This document shows positions 53,891 through 62,534 of a stretch of DNA of 64,000 nt, piece by piece. The notes below the pieces were generated by a model, which was not told where the DNA came from, searched no databases, and saw nothing but the letters and a program-made list of their open reading frames with translations. Source of the DNA: Lacrimispora xylanolytica (lineage in GTDB: Bacteria > Bacillota > Clostridia > Lachnospirales > Lachnospiraceae); contig NZ_CP113524.1 of NCBI RefSeq assembly GCF_026723765.1, positions 2,217,001 through 2,281,000 on the forward strand, written 5' to 3'. The position numbers were made by a program, and so were the translations under genes. Numbering within the stretch: position 1 is the first letter of the stretch; every line of letters begins with the position of its first letter.

Positions 53891-54310
53891 ATGGTGCAGA
53901 TAATAGCGGGAAAAAAGGGTAAGGGAAAGACAAAGCATCTGTTAGACAGAGCGAATTTCGCTGTAAGAGACTCAAAAGGCTCTATCGTGTACTTGGACAA
54001 AAGCTCTAAGCACATGTATGAGTTAAGCAACAAAATCCGTCTCATTAATGTGAATGAGTATCCAATAACATCTAGTGAAGGATTTATTGGTTTTATCTGT
54101 GGTATCATATCTCAGGATCATGATTTGGAAATGATGTTTTTTGACAGTTTTTTGAGGCTGGCCTGTTTGGAAGGAGAAGACATATCTGAGACCATTGCAA
54201 CTTTGGAAAAAATCGGTGAAAAGTATCACGTAACTTTCGTTCTAAGCGTTTCAATTGATGCGGAACATCTGCCGGAGAACGCTAAGGCCGATGTGATTGT
54301 TTCATTATAA
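53891..54310 (+). CDS. Small P-loop protein of unknown function
   Basis: A 139-aa soluble protein with a Walker A motif GKKGKGKT at residues 7-14 and a Walker B-like hydrophobic strand ending in Asp (MMFFDS). The remainder has short alternating helix/strand pattern typical of a minimal P-loop NTPase, with no further domain. I do not recognise a named family; similar proteins may be labelled twitching-motility or PilT-like ATPases. It has its own promoter and a GGAGGAG site, and is monocistronic between dacA and the HlyD-like gene. Confidence 0.7.
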   Translation: MVQIIAGKKGKGKTKHLLDRANFAVRDSKGSIVYLDKSSKHMYELSNKIRLINVNEYPITSSEGFIGFICGIISQDHDLEMMFFDSFLRLACLEGEDISETIATLEKIGEKYHVTFVLSVSIDAEHLPENAKADVIVSL

Positions 54311-54357
54311 TCATAGATAATAAACAGGGGGCTGGATAACGGTCCCCTTTATTTTTC

Positions 54358-54386
54358 TTGAATTTTTAGAAGTTTCCTTTTATAAT
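54358..54386 (+). promoter_or_regulatory. Promoter of the HlyD-like-yggS-sepF operon
   Basis: TTGAAT at 54358-54363, a 17-base spacer and a perfect TATAAT at 54381-54386. It lies over the codon ATG 54385, which argues that translation starts further down at TTG 54412. Confidence 0.8.
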
Positions 54387-54411
54387 GTATGAAAGGAAAG
54401 GAGGCGTCAGG

Positions 54412-55851
54412 TTGGCAAAACAAAAGGCAACGCAGTCAGGAAAGAAGGCTGCACAACCAAAGAAGAACAAAAAAATAATCCGGTACCGACGGCCTCTGAA
54501 TATCAATGTTGGCATGATCATCTTTGCGCTGATTTTTGTTTATATGGTGTTCAGTGTAACCGCTTACCTTCGAAGAGATAAAGTAATGTTTTATGAAGTA
54601 CAGGAAGGAAGCATTGTAAACAATAAAAATTACACAGGTATCATTCTCCGTCAGGAGGAAGTTAAGACTACAGACCGTTCCGGCTATGTAAATTATTACG
54701 TAAGAGAGGGTAAACGGGCGTCCACTGGAACCAGAGTATATTCTATTGATGAGACTGGGACGATTGCTACTTTTCTTGCGGAAAACGCACAGGATAAGGT
54801 AGCGTTAAAGCCAGAGAACTTATCTGGTCTTAAAAAGCAGCTGACCTCTTTTAGCCTAGCCTACAACAGTGACCGCTTTCAGTCTGTTTACGATACGAAA
54901 TTATCTGTAGACGCGGAGGTCCTTGAATACATGAACTTTAACAGTCTTGACAACCTTGGAGATCAGATGGACAAGGCTGGCGTTAATTTTCAACAGGTAA
55001 GGTCCGATCAGGCTGGAATTGTTTCCTATGGCATTGATTCCTATGAGGCACTGAATTCTTCCGCTATATCAGAAGAATCATTTGACCGTACTAAGTATAC
55101 AAAAAACATAACCAAGTCCGGCAGCCTGATTGAAAAGGGAGTGCCAGTATATAAGCTCATAACTTCTGATTTGTGGTCTGTTGTGTTTCCGCTTGCAGAA
55201 GAGGATGCAAAAACTTATGGAGATAAAACAAGCCTTACCGTACAATTTTCAGGTCATGATTTAAAGATTCCAGGAAATTTCACCGTATTTACCGGTACCG
55301 ATGGAAAAACCTATGGAAAACTTGATTTTGACAAATACATGGTGCAATTTGCTTCGGATCGATTTGTGGACTTTGAAATAGTCTCTAAGAGGGCTGATGG
55401 TCTTAAGATTCCTGTGACTGCGGTAACCAAGAAAGACTTTTTACTGGTGCCAATGGATTACATGACCCAAGGCGGAGACAGCACAGAAACAGGCTTTAAT
55501 AAAGAGGTCTATTCTCAGTCCGGCACTTCTGTGGTCTTTGTTCCAACTGAGATCTATTATTCCGAAGGTAATAATTACTATATTGAGATGAATGATAAGG
55601 ACGGCTTTAAGGCAGGCGATTACATTGTTAAGCCCAACTCCACTGACCGGTATCAAATCGGGCCAAGCGCATCCTTGCAGGGAGTTTACAATATTAACAA
55701 GGGATATGCCGTGTTCAAGCAGATTGATGTACTGTCATCCAACGATGAGTACTATACCATTAAGAAAAATATGACCTATGGGCTGGCTGTTTACGATCAT
55801 ATTGTATTAAATGCAGAGACTGTCAGCGAAGGGGAATTAATATATCAATAA
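54412..55851 (+). CDS. HlyD-like membrane-fusion domain protein
   Basis: A 479-aa protein with a basic N-terminus, one membrane helix (about 37-56) and an extracellular part with two barrel-sandwich-like regions (GSIVNNKNYTGIILRQEE and YVREGKRASTGTRVY, DQAGIVSYGIDSYE). It resembles HlyD-family adaptor subunits, but no transporter gene lies next to it. TTG 54412 is chosen: AAAGGAGG is seven bases upstream and the promoter covers the earlier ATG. It leads into yggS and sepF, so a role in envelope or division is possible. Function unknown. Confidence 0.7.
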   Translation: MAKQKATQSGKKAAQPKKNKKIIRYRRPLNINVGMIIFALIFVYMVFSVTAYLRRDKVMFYEVQEGSIVNNKNYTGIILRQEEVKTTDRSGYVNYYVREGKRASTGTRVYSIDETGTIATFLAENAQDKVALKPENLSGLKKQLTSFSLAYNSDRFQSVYDTKLSVDAEVLEYMNFNSLDNLGDQMDKAGVNFQQVRSDQAGIVSYGIDSYEALNSSAISEESFDRTKYTKNITKSGSLIEKGVPVYKLITSDLWSVVFPLAEEDAKTYGDKTSLTVQFSGHDLKIPGNFTVFTGTDGKTYGKLDFDKYMVQFASDRFVDFEIVSKRADGLKIPVTAVTKKDFLLVPMDYMTQGGDSTETGFNKEVYSQSGTSVVFVPTEIYYSEGNNYYIEMNDKDGFKAGDYIVKPNSTDRYQIGPSASLQGVYNINKGYAVFKQIDVLSSNDEYYTIKKNMTYGLAVYDHIVLNAETVSEGELIYQ

Positions 55852-55863
55852 GAGGTGATTAAA

Positions 55864-56568
55864 TTGATTCTGGAAAATCTGGAAGAAGTAAATAAACGAA
55901 TTTTATGCGCATGTGAAAAAGCTGGGAGAGATCCCAAAGAAGTGACCCTGATTGCAGTTAGTAAAACAAAGCCAGCCTCTATGATAGAAGAGGCATATGG
56001 TGCTGGAGTCCGTGATTTTGGAGAAAATAAAGTTCAGGAGTTATGTGAAAAATACAAGGAGCTTCCACAGGATATCAAATGGCATATGATTGGTCATCTG
56101 CAGCGTAATAAGGTAAAGCAGATTATCGGAAAAACAGTGCTGATTCACAGTGTTGATTCTCTTCGTCTTGCAGAGCAGATAGAGGAAGAGGCTGGGAAAC
56201 AGGATTTAATCATTGACATTCTCCTGGAAATAAATGTAGCTGAAGAAGACAGTAAGTTTGGCTTTAAACTGGAGGAAGCGGAGAGTGCTATTTTAAAAAT
56301 CGCCACCTTTCCCCATGTTAGGATAAAAGGCCTCATGACTATTGCACCTTTTGTTGAAAAATCTGAGGAAAATCGTTCCGTTTTTAAAAAATTAAGGCAA
56401 TTTTATGTTGACATGCAAAGCAAAAACATTGATAATGTTAATATGAGTTTGCTCTCAATGGGTATGACCGGAGACTATGAAGTTGCAATAGAAGAAGGTG
56501 CTACTCTTGTTAGAGTCGGTACCGGTATTTTCGGTACAAGATATAAGATTGGAGAGAATGAAGTATGA
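55864..56568 (+). CDS. yggS: YggS-family pyridoxal phosphate homeostasis protein
   Basis: A fold-type III PLP-binding protein that keeps free PLP levels balanced; no enzymatic activity is established. It has AVSKTKPA with the PLP lysine, FGENKVQEL, WHMIGHLQRNKVK and LLSMGMTGDYEVAIEEGATLVRVGTGIFG. TTG 55864 is chosen (six bases after AGAGGTG); GTG 55855 lies inside that site. It is 234 aa and overlaps sepF by four bases, the same order as ylmE-sepF in Bacillus. Confidence 0.93.
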   Translation: MILENLEEVNKRILCACEKAGRDPKEVTLIAVSKTKPASMIEEAYGAGVRDFGENKVQELCEKYKELPQDIKWHMIGHLQRNKVKQIIGKTVLIHSVDSLRLAEQIEEEAGKQDLIIDILLEINVAEEDSKFGFKLEEAESAILKIATFPHVRIKGLMTIAPFVEKSEENRSVFKKLRQFYVDMQSKNIDNVNMSLLSMGMTGDYEVAIEEGATLVRVGTGIFGTRYKIGENEV

Positions 56569-57086
56569 GCATTTTAGGCAAACTGATGGATAGCATGCGC
56601 TTAAATGATACAGATGATGACGATGATTACTATTTAGATGATGATTACGAGGATGAAAAAGAAAAGCCTGCAAAGAAAACACTCTTTTCCAAAAAGACTG
56701 ATGATGAATACTACGATGATGAAGAGGAATATGAGCAGAAGCCTCGTTTTCTGTCCCGTTCTCCCAAGGTAGTGCCGATGAAGCAATCAAGAACTATGGA
56801 AGTTTCAATGGTAAAGCCAACTTCCATTGAAGATGCGAAAGAAATATGCGATCATATGCTGGCTGGAAAAGCGGTTGTACTTAACATGGAAGGAATTCAT
56901 ACGGAAGTGGCGCAAAGAATCATAGATTTTACATCAGGTGCTACTTATTCCATGAATGGCAATCTGCAGAAGATATCAAATTACATATTCATAGCAACTC
57001 CTGAATCTGTTGAATTGTCCGGGGATTTCCAGGATTTACTGAACAGCGGAAGCTTGGATATGGGCGGTATGAATCTACGTCTTTAG
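56565..57086 (+). CDS. sepF: Cell division protein SepF
   Basis: FtsZ-bundling, membrane-binding division protein. The N-terminus (MSILGKLMDSMRL) is the amphipathic membrane helix, followed by an acidic Asp/Glu/Tyr-rich linker (to about 60) and the SepF core (about 80-170) with IEDAKEICDHMLAGKAVVLNMEG and FTSGATYSMNGNLQKIS. It is 173 aa. It overlaps yggS by four bases. Confidence 0.94.
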   Translation: MSILGKLMDSMRLNDTDDDDDYYLDDDYEDEKEKPAKKTLFSKKTDDEYYDDEEEYEQKPRFLSRSPKVVPMKQSRTMEVSMVKPTSIEDAKEICDHMLAGKAVVLNMEGIHTEVAQRIIDFTSGATYSMNGNLQKISNYIFIATPESVELSGDFQDLLNSGSLDMGGMNLRL

Positions 57087-57253
57087 ATCGCTTTTTATAA
57101 TGCAATAACATATTTTATGGTACAAGCAGATGATTTTCCGTTACATTCACTTATTTATATGCGCGGCCAAAAAGCTGGCAATGGTGAAAAGGAGAATTGT
57201 TTGCTTTCTTCCATAATATAGGCAGACAAATTTTACGACGGAGGAATTGCTTC

Positions 57254-58342
57254 ATGGGAGATAGAATTCCGGTACACATGAATGGTGACTTTCAGTATGA
57301 CATTGTTATGGAGATGACATTTGACGGTCTGGAAAGGGAATTACATGAATTTGGCTTGCAGGGTCGCAGAATCTGTATTGTCACAGATTCTAATGTTGCG
57401 GCTCTTTATTTAAATGAAGTGGAAGCAGTTGTCTCCCGTTGCTGCCGGGAAACCTCTCATTTCATTTTTCCCGCAGGAGAGGAAAATAAGAATCTTGATA
57501 CGGTCAGGAGCTTATATGAGGTTCTTATAAAAAGGCAGTTCGACCGCTATGACGTTCTATTAGCGTTAGGCGGCGGAGTCGTAGGCGATTTATGCGGCTT
57601 TGCGGCTGCCACTTATTTAAGAGGTATTTCCTTTATTCAGGTCCCAACCACTCTGCTGTCTCAGGTGGATTCAAGTATCGGCGGTAAAACAGGTGTTGAT
57701 TTTGATGCTTACAAAAATATGGTAGGCGCGTTTCATATGCCTAAACTTGTGTATACCAATATATCCGCTTTAAAGACACTTTCTCCAGAACAGTTTTCCT
57801 CAGGAATGGGAGAAGTCATTAAACATGGGTTAATCCGTGATGCTTCTTACTATCATTGGCTGAAGGATCATGCTTCTATGATTCATGCCAGAGACTTAGA
57901 GCATTTAAAAGAGATGGTAAAGATCAGTAACCACATTAAGCGTGAGGTGGTGGAAAAGGATCCTACGGAGCAAGGAGACAGAGCCCTCTTAAACCTTGGT
58001 CATACCCTGGGACATGCCATTGAAAAGCTGGCTGATTTCAGGCTGTTACACGGCCATTGTGTGGGGCTTGGCTGCATCGCTGCTATGGCCATTTCCATTC
58101 ATAGGGGATTGGTTCAGGAAGAGGAGCTTACGAGGCTGTATGAGCTTATGAGAGACTTTGACATGCCAGTGACAGTCAGTGGACTTTCCTCCCATGACAT
58201 TGTAAGTCTTACGAAGAATGATAAAAAGATGGATTCCGGCGCCATCCGGTTTATCCTGTTAGAACAGATAGGGAAGGCGTACGTTGATAAGACTGTAACA
58301 GAAGCAGAAATGTCAAAGGGGCTTATCCCCATCTTAGCATAA
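57254..58342 (+). CDS. aroB: 3-dehydroquinate synthase
   Basis: Second enzyme of the shikimate pathway. ATG 57254 lies nine bases after GGAGGA; a TTG at 57197 would add 19 unlikely residues. The 362-aa product has ALGGGVVGDLCGFAAATYLRG, QVPTTLLSQVDSSIGGKTGV and the metal-binding GEVIKHG, LNLGHTLGHAIE and HGHCVGLG. The 167 bases before it hold no recognisable gene or strong promoter. It is followed by lspA after 9 bases, so a biosynthetic gene sits inside a cluster otherwise concerned with division and envelope. Confidence 0.95.
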   Translation: MGDRIPVHMNGDFQYDIVMEMTFDGLERELHEFGLQGRRICIVTDSNVAALYLNEVEAVVSRCCRETSHFIFPAGEENKNLDTVRSLYEVLIKRQFDRYDVLLALGGGVVGDLCGFAAATYLRGISFIQVPTTLLSQVDSSIGGKTGVDFDAYKNMVGAFHMPKLVYTNISALKTLSPEQFSSGMGEVIKHGLIRDASYYHWLKDHASMIHARDLEHLKEMVKISNHIKREVVEKDPTEQGDRALLNLGHTLGHAIEKLADFRLLHGHCVGLGCIAAMAISIHRGLVQEEELTRLYELMRDFDMPVTVSGLSSHDIVSLTKNDKKMDSGAIRFILLEQIGKAYVDKTVTEAEMSKGLIPILA

Positions 58343-58351
58343 GGAGATTTT

Positions 58352-58864
58352 ATGAATCAGAAGACAAAACTAATCATTGGACTAATCATCGGCTTTTTTG
58401 CGGCAATCGGGTTAGACCAGTGGACCAAGCTCCTGGCGGTAAAGCATCTTATGGATCAGAGTGCTTATAATATCTGGACCGGAGTCTTTGAATTATTATA
58501 TTCTGAGAACCGTGGAGCAGCCTTTGGTATGCTTCAGGGAAAGCAGATTTTTTTCCTGTTTGTTGCCATAGCTGTATTATCAGTAGCTGTTTTTTCAGTT
58601 ATTCGTATGCCAGCCACGAAAAAATATCTGCCTCTTCATGTCATTGCTATGTTTTTATCAGCAGGAGCAGTAGGAAACATGATAGACCGGTTTACCAGGG
58701 GCTATGTGGTAGACTTCCTTTATTTCAGGCTGATTGACTTTCCAATTTTTAATGTTGCAGACTGTTATGTTACCATTTCCATGTTCTTTTTTATCATTCT
58801 CTTCTTTTTTTACTATAAGGAAGAGGATTTATCATGCCTGAACCTTGGAAAGAAGGAGGTTTAA
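58352..58864 (+). CDS. lspA: Lipoprotein signal peptidase
   Basis: Membrane aspartic protease that cleaves prolipoproteins, here serving at least the livK, DUF3048 and carboxypeptidase lipoproteins. Four membrane segments; the catalytic Asp residues lie in GNMIDRFTRGYVVDFL and FNVADCYVTI. It also has LDQWTKLLAV and ENRGAAFGML. The protein is 170 aa. It is followed by rluD after two bases, the usual lspA-rluD pairing. Confidence 0.95.
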   Translation: MNQKTKLIIGLIIGFFAAIGLDQWTKLLAVKHLMDQSAYNIWTGVFELLYSENRGAAFGMLQGKQIFFLFVAIAVLSVAVFSVIRMPATKKYLPLHVIAMFLSAGAVGNMIDRFTRGYVVDFLYFRLIDFPIFNVADCYVTISMFFFIILFFFYYKEEDLSCLNLGKKEV

Positions 58865-58866
58865 CA

Positions 58867-59781
58867 TTGAATCTGGAATTTACCGTAACAGCTGAGGAAG
58901 CAGGGATTCGGATTGACCGGTATTTATCCGACCGATGCAGTGAGGTATCCCGCTCTTATTTGCAAAAGCTGTTAAAGGATGAAGCTGTATTAGTAAACCA
59001 GAAGACAGTCAAAAGCAACTATAAGGTATGCCCAAACGATTATATCCTGATATGCATTCCAGAAGCCATAGAGCCTGAGATTGAAGCAGAGGACATGCCG
59101 CTGGAAATTATCTATGAGGATAAAGATATTATCCTCATCAATAAGCCTAAGGGTATGGTAGTACACCCAGCGGCAGGCCATTACAGCGGAACTCTGGTCA
59201 ACGGTTTAATGGCCCATTGCCGGGATGACTTATCTGGTATTAACGGAGTAATGCGCCCTGGAATCGTTCATAGGATTGATATGGACACCACGGGGGTGCT
59301 CATTGTCTGCAAGAATGATATGGCCCATAACTCCATAGCAGAACAGTTAAAGGAACACTCCATTACGAGGAAATACTATGCCGTGGTCCATGGAGTTCTG
59401 AAAGAGGATGAAGGCACTGTAAATGCCCCAATAGGCCGTCATCCGGTAGACCGCAAGAAGATGAGCATCAACGAAAAAAATGGAAGAGAAGCCGTGACCC
59501 ATTACCGGGTTTTAGAGCGATACCGGCAATTTACCTATGTGGAATGCCAGCTGGAGACAGGTCGGACTCATCAGATCAGGGTTCATATGGCAAGCATTAA
59601 TCATCCTCTGTTAGGAGATTCTGTTTACGGTCCCGCTAAGTCACCATTTCGCCTAACCGGACAGACACTCCATGCAGGAGTGCTTGGCATCATACATCCC
59701 AGAAGTGGGGAATATATGGAGTTTACCGCGCCCCTTCCTGAATATTTTGAGGATTTATTAAGAAAATTACGAACCACTTAG
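58867..59781 (+). CDS. rluD: 23S rRNA pseudouridine synthase (RluD type)
   Basis: Isomerises uridines in 23S rRNA. An S4 domain occupies residues about 12-75; the catalytic motif is GIVHRIDMDTTGVLIV with the active Asp, and ETGRTHQIRVHMASINHPLLGD follows. TTG 58867 is chosen (eight bases after AAGGAGG); earlier in-frame codons are inside lspA. It is 304 aa. A terminator overlaps its stop codon. Assignment to RluD rather than another RluA-family member is by similarity and neighbour lspA. Confidence 0.9.
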   Translation: MNLEFTVTAEEAGIRIDRYLSDRCSEVSRSYLQKLLKDEAVLVNQKTVKSNYKVCPNDYILICIPEAIEPEIEAEDMPLEIIYEDKDIILINKPKGMVVHPAAGHYSGTLVNGLMAHCRDDLSGINGVMRPGIVHRIDMDTTGVLIVCKNDMAHNSIAEQLKEHSITRKYYAVVHGVLKEDEGTVNAPIGRHPVDRKKMSINEKNGREAVTHYRVLERYRQFTYVECQLETGRTHQIRVHMASINHPLLGDSVYGPAKSPFRLTGQTLHAGVLGIIHPRSGEYMEFTAPLPEYFEDLLRKLRTT

Positions 59782-59804
59782 ATGATTGTCTAAGTGGTTT
59801 TTTT
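59773..59804 (+). terminator. Intrinsic terminator of aroB-lspA-rluD
   Basis: ACCACTTAGA (59773-59782) pairs with TCTAAGTGGT (59789-59798), followed by T's to 59804. It overlaps the rluD stop codon. Confidence 0.93.
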
Positions 59805-59836
59805 GCATAGAAAACTGTTAAATGTTAGAATAAATA

Positions 59837-59865
59837 TAGATTTTTCAGATATTTTGATGTATAAT
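59837..59865 (+). promoter_or_regulatory. Possible promoter of the cytidylate-kinase-like gene
   Basis: TAGATT at 59837-59842, 17-base spacer, perfect TATAAT at 59860-59865. Only the -10 is convincing. Confidence 0.4.
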
Positions 59866-59898
59866 ATTACCATCAGATAACTGGAAGGAGTGATCGAT

Positions 59899-60531
59899 AT
59901 GAGTAAACATCCGGTAATTACAATTGGAAGACAATGCGGAAGTTCCGGAAAGATCATTGGTCAGAAACTGGCAGAAGAATTAGGAATTAAATGTTATGAC
60001 AAAGAGCTTCTTGCACTTGCATCGAAAAACAGCGGACTTAGTGAGGAACTGTTTGAATCTCACGATGAAAAGCCCACCAGCAGCTTTTTGTATTCCCTGG
60101 TAATGGATACCTATTCTTTGGGTTTTACAACCTCCGGTTATATGGATATGCCAATTAACCATAAACTGTTTCTGGCACAGTTTGAAACCATCAAAGAGCT
60201 TGCCATGAAGGAGCCTTGTATAATCGTTGGAAGATGTGCAGATTATGCACTTTCCGATTATCCCAATTTGATATCCGTTTTTATATCTGCAAAAGACGAA
60301 GATAAAATCAAATCCTTAAAAGAGCTATACCAGATTGATGATGCTAAGGCCAAAGATTTAATGGTAAAAACAGATAAGCAGCGCTCCAGCTATTACAATT
60401 ATTATTCCAATAAGAAATGGGGAGATGTAAGAAGCTATGATCTCTGCGTCGACAGAAGCTCTGTTGGGGTTGATGGAGCTGTGAAGGTCATTAAGTGCTT
60501 TATAGAAGAAAAGATGAGCAGGCTATCATAA
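59899..60531 (+). CDS. Cytidylate kinase-like family protein
   Basis: A 210-aa P-loop kinase-like protein. The nucleotide-binding loop is GRQCGSSGK (10-18), followed by KLAEELGIKCYDKELL and IIVGRCADYAL. The protein matches the cytidylate-kinase-like group common in Clostridia rather than Cmk itself; substrate unknown. ATG 59899 follows GGAAGGAG by eight bases. It is monocistronic and convergent with glmS. Confidence 0.85.
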   Translation: MSKHPVITIGRQCGSSGKIIGQKLAEELGIKCYDKELLALASKNSGLSEELFESHDEKPTSSFLYSLVMDTYSLGFTTSGYMDMPINHKLFLAQFETIKELAMKEPCIIVGRCADYALSDYPNLISVFISAKDEDKIKSLKELYQIDDAKAKDLMVKTDKQRSSYYNYYSNKKWGDVRSYDLCVDRSSVGVDGAVKVIKCFIEEKMSRLS

Positions 60532-60537
60532 TATATT

Positions 60538-60578
60538 AAAACGGACATTTCTTGATTTCATGGAAATGTCCGTTTTTT
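60538..60578. terminator. Bidirectional terminator between the cytidylate-kinase-like gene and glmS
   Basis: AAAACGGACATTTC (60538-60551) pairs with GAAATGTCCGTTTT (60563-60576) in a perfect 14-bp stem. T-rich tails flank both ends (TTTTTT on +, TTTTAAT on -), so it can serve both convergent genes. Confidence 0.93.
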
Positions 60579-60600
60579 ATATAATCCTATTTAATATAGC

Positions 60601-62418
60601 TTATTCTACGGTTACTGACTTCGCCAGATTTCTAGGCTGATCCACATCCAGGTTTTTACCAACAGATGCGTAGTAAGCAATCAGCTGTAAAATAACTGCG
60701 ATGGGGAATACAGTAAAGCTGTCATTGATATCAGGAATGTTGATCTGAATATCAGATACACCTTTTTCTATCTGGGCATTTTCTTTGGTCAGCAAAATTA
60801 CAAATGCACCTCTGGCCTTAACCTCTCTGATGTTAGAGATGGTCTTAGAAAACACCTTTTCCTGTGTGGCAATTGCAATCACAGGAACCTGATCAGTAAT
60901 GAGCGCTATGGTACCATGCTTTAATTCTCCGGCAGCATATGCTTCTGCATGGATATAAGAAATTTCCTTTAATTTTAAAGCGCCTTCCAGGGAGAATGCG
61001 TAGTCAAGCCCACGCCCAATGAAGAATGCGTCAGGTTTCTGGATGAGGTGGCTTACCAGATCCTTCACTAATTCCTTCTTCTCAAGCATCGCTTCCATAG
61101 CTGGAATGGCATCTAAAAGCTCTTTCATAAAGTCTCTGGCTTCATCCTTGCTGTAGCACTCACGTACATAGGCCATACGGCAGCCAATCATGTAGAGAGC
61201 CGCTAATTGTACGGAATAGGCTTTGGTGCTTGCTACTGCAATTTCAGGGCCTGCATGGGTGTATAAAACATAATCACTTTCTCTTGCAATGGTAGAGCCT
61301 TTAACATTTACGACAGAAAGCGTTTTGGAACCATAATGTTTTGCAAGGCGAAGAGCAGCCAATGTATCAATGGTCTCTCCTGACTGGGATATGATGATTA
61401 CCAGGGTCTTATCATCAACCAATGGCTCTTCATAACGAAATTCTGAGGCAATGGAAACGGATACAGGTATTCTTAACAATGGTTCTATAAGGGCTCTGGC
61501 TGCCATTCCTGCATGCATTGCCGTACCACAGGCAACAACGTGGATCTGATTGCAGTTCTTTAATACGTCATCCGGAATCTGGTCATCCGTAAAATCGGGA
61601 AGCCCCTTGACCAGACGTGGAAGAATTGTGTTCTTTAAAGCATCTGGCTGTTCATGAATTTCTTTCAGCATAAAATGTGGGAAACCATTCTTCATAGCTG
61701 ATTCTGTATTCCAGTTTACTTCCAGAAGCTCTGGCTCCTGTTCCTTCTGGTCCAAATCAAACAGCTGTGTCTGATAAGAGGTAAGCTTTACAATATGATT
61801 CTCAGGCACTACGAAATACTGTCTGGTGTAAGGAATCAGAGCAGTCAGATCCGATGCCAGGAATGAACCGGAACGGGTGTAAGCGGCCACCAGTGGGCTT
61901 ACGTTACGGATTGCATATATTTCACCAGGATGATCCTCAAACATCATACAGAAGCTGTAAGAGCCTTTTAAATGGCCAACAAGCTTTGCAATGGCTTCAA
62001 TGGGATCTCCCTGATAAATGTGATCCAACACCCAGGCAGCAACCTCTGTGTCGGTTTCTGAATGAAGCTTATCTTCCAGATGAAATTCTGTAGTAAGCTG
62101 ATGATAATTTTCAATAATTCCATTATGAACCAGGGTAACACGCCCAGCTCTGTGAGGATGTGCATTTTCCGTAGTTACGCCGCCGTGGGTTGCCCATCTT
62201 GTATGTCCAAGACCGCAGTGGGATACTTCTGTAATGTCCTTGCAGCCTTCTTTTAAATTTGATACCTTTCCAGTATGACGAATGACACGAATATGAGAGT
62301 TTTCCATACAAAGAGCAACTCCAGCGCTGTCATAGCCACGGTATTCCAGCTGGGAAAGTCCCTCAAGCAATATTTTCTTAGAGTCCAAAGGTCCTGTATA
62401 TCCAATAATTCCACACAT
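60601..62418 (-). CDS. glmS: Glutamine-fructose-6-phosphate aminotransferase
   Basis: Makes glucosamine-6-phosphate, the first committed step to wall amino sugars. The Cys2 nucleophile is in MCGIIGYTG; the glutaminase domain shows GHTRWATHGGVT and DSAGVAL; the two SIS domains carry CGTAMHAG, ISQSGETIDTLAAL and STKAYSVQLAAL; the C-terminus ends PRNLAKSVTVE. At 605 aa it has the usual length. AAGGAG precedes ATG 62418. It has a ribozyme in its leader and its own near-consensus promoter. Confidence 0.98.
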   Translation of the reverse strand: MCGIIGYTGPLDSKKILLEGLSQLEYRGYDSAGVALCMENSHIRVIRHTGKVSNLKEGCKDITEVSHCGLGHTRWATHGGVTTENAHPHRAGRVTLVHNGIIENYHQLTTEFHLEDKLHSETDTEVAAWVLDHIYQGDPIEAIAKLVGHLKGSYSFCMMFEDHPGEIYAIRNVSPLVAAYTRSGSFLASDLTALIPYTRQYFVVPENHIVKLTSYQTQLFDLDQKEQEPELLEVNWNTESAMKNGFPHFMLKEIHEQPDALKNTILPRLVKGLPDFTDDQIPDDVLKNCNQIHVVACGTAMHAGMAARALIEPLLRIPVSVSIASEFRYEEPLVDDKTLVIIISQSGETIDTLAALRLAKHYGSKTLSVVNVKGSTIARESDYVLYTHAGPEIAVASTKAYSVQLAALYMIGCRMAYVRECYSKDEARDFMKELLDAIPAMEAMLEKKELVKDLVSHLIQKPDAFFIGRGLDYAFSLEGALKLKEISYIHAEAYAAGELKHGTIALITDQVPVIAIATQEKVFSKTISNIREVKARGAFVILLTKENAQIEKGVSDIQINIPDINDSFTVFPIAVILQLIAYYASVGKNLDVDQPRNLAKSVTVE

Positions 62419-62461
62419 ATTTTATAATCTCCTTATATTTTCAATTGATTACAGCATTCAT

Positions 62462-62492
62462 AAAAAACCGCAGACAAAAAACAGGCTGTCTG
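62462..62492 (-). terminator. Weak terminator-like hairpin between the ribozyme and glmS
   Basis: On the - strand CAGACA (62492-62487) pairs with TGTCTG (62476-62471), then CGG and six T (62467-62462). The 6-bp stem and the 3-base gap before the T run make it weak; it may be a leftover spacer structure or a minor attenuator. Confidence 0.35.
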
Positions 62493-62534
62493 TTTCCTCA
62501 TTTTATGGCAGCTTTTTTCTTTTATTCATTTGTA

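Noticed and set aside
54327-54360. Terminator after the small P-loop gene (GGGG / CCCC with T-rich tail)
   Set aside because: Only four or five pairs can form around a large loop, too weak to list as a terminator.
57117-57221. Small frame (about 34 codons) between sepF and aroB
   Set aside because: No ribosome binding site and no resemblance to YlmG, YlmH or DivIVA, which might have been expected there. The 167-base gap holds nothing else I can support.
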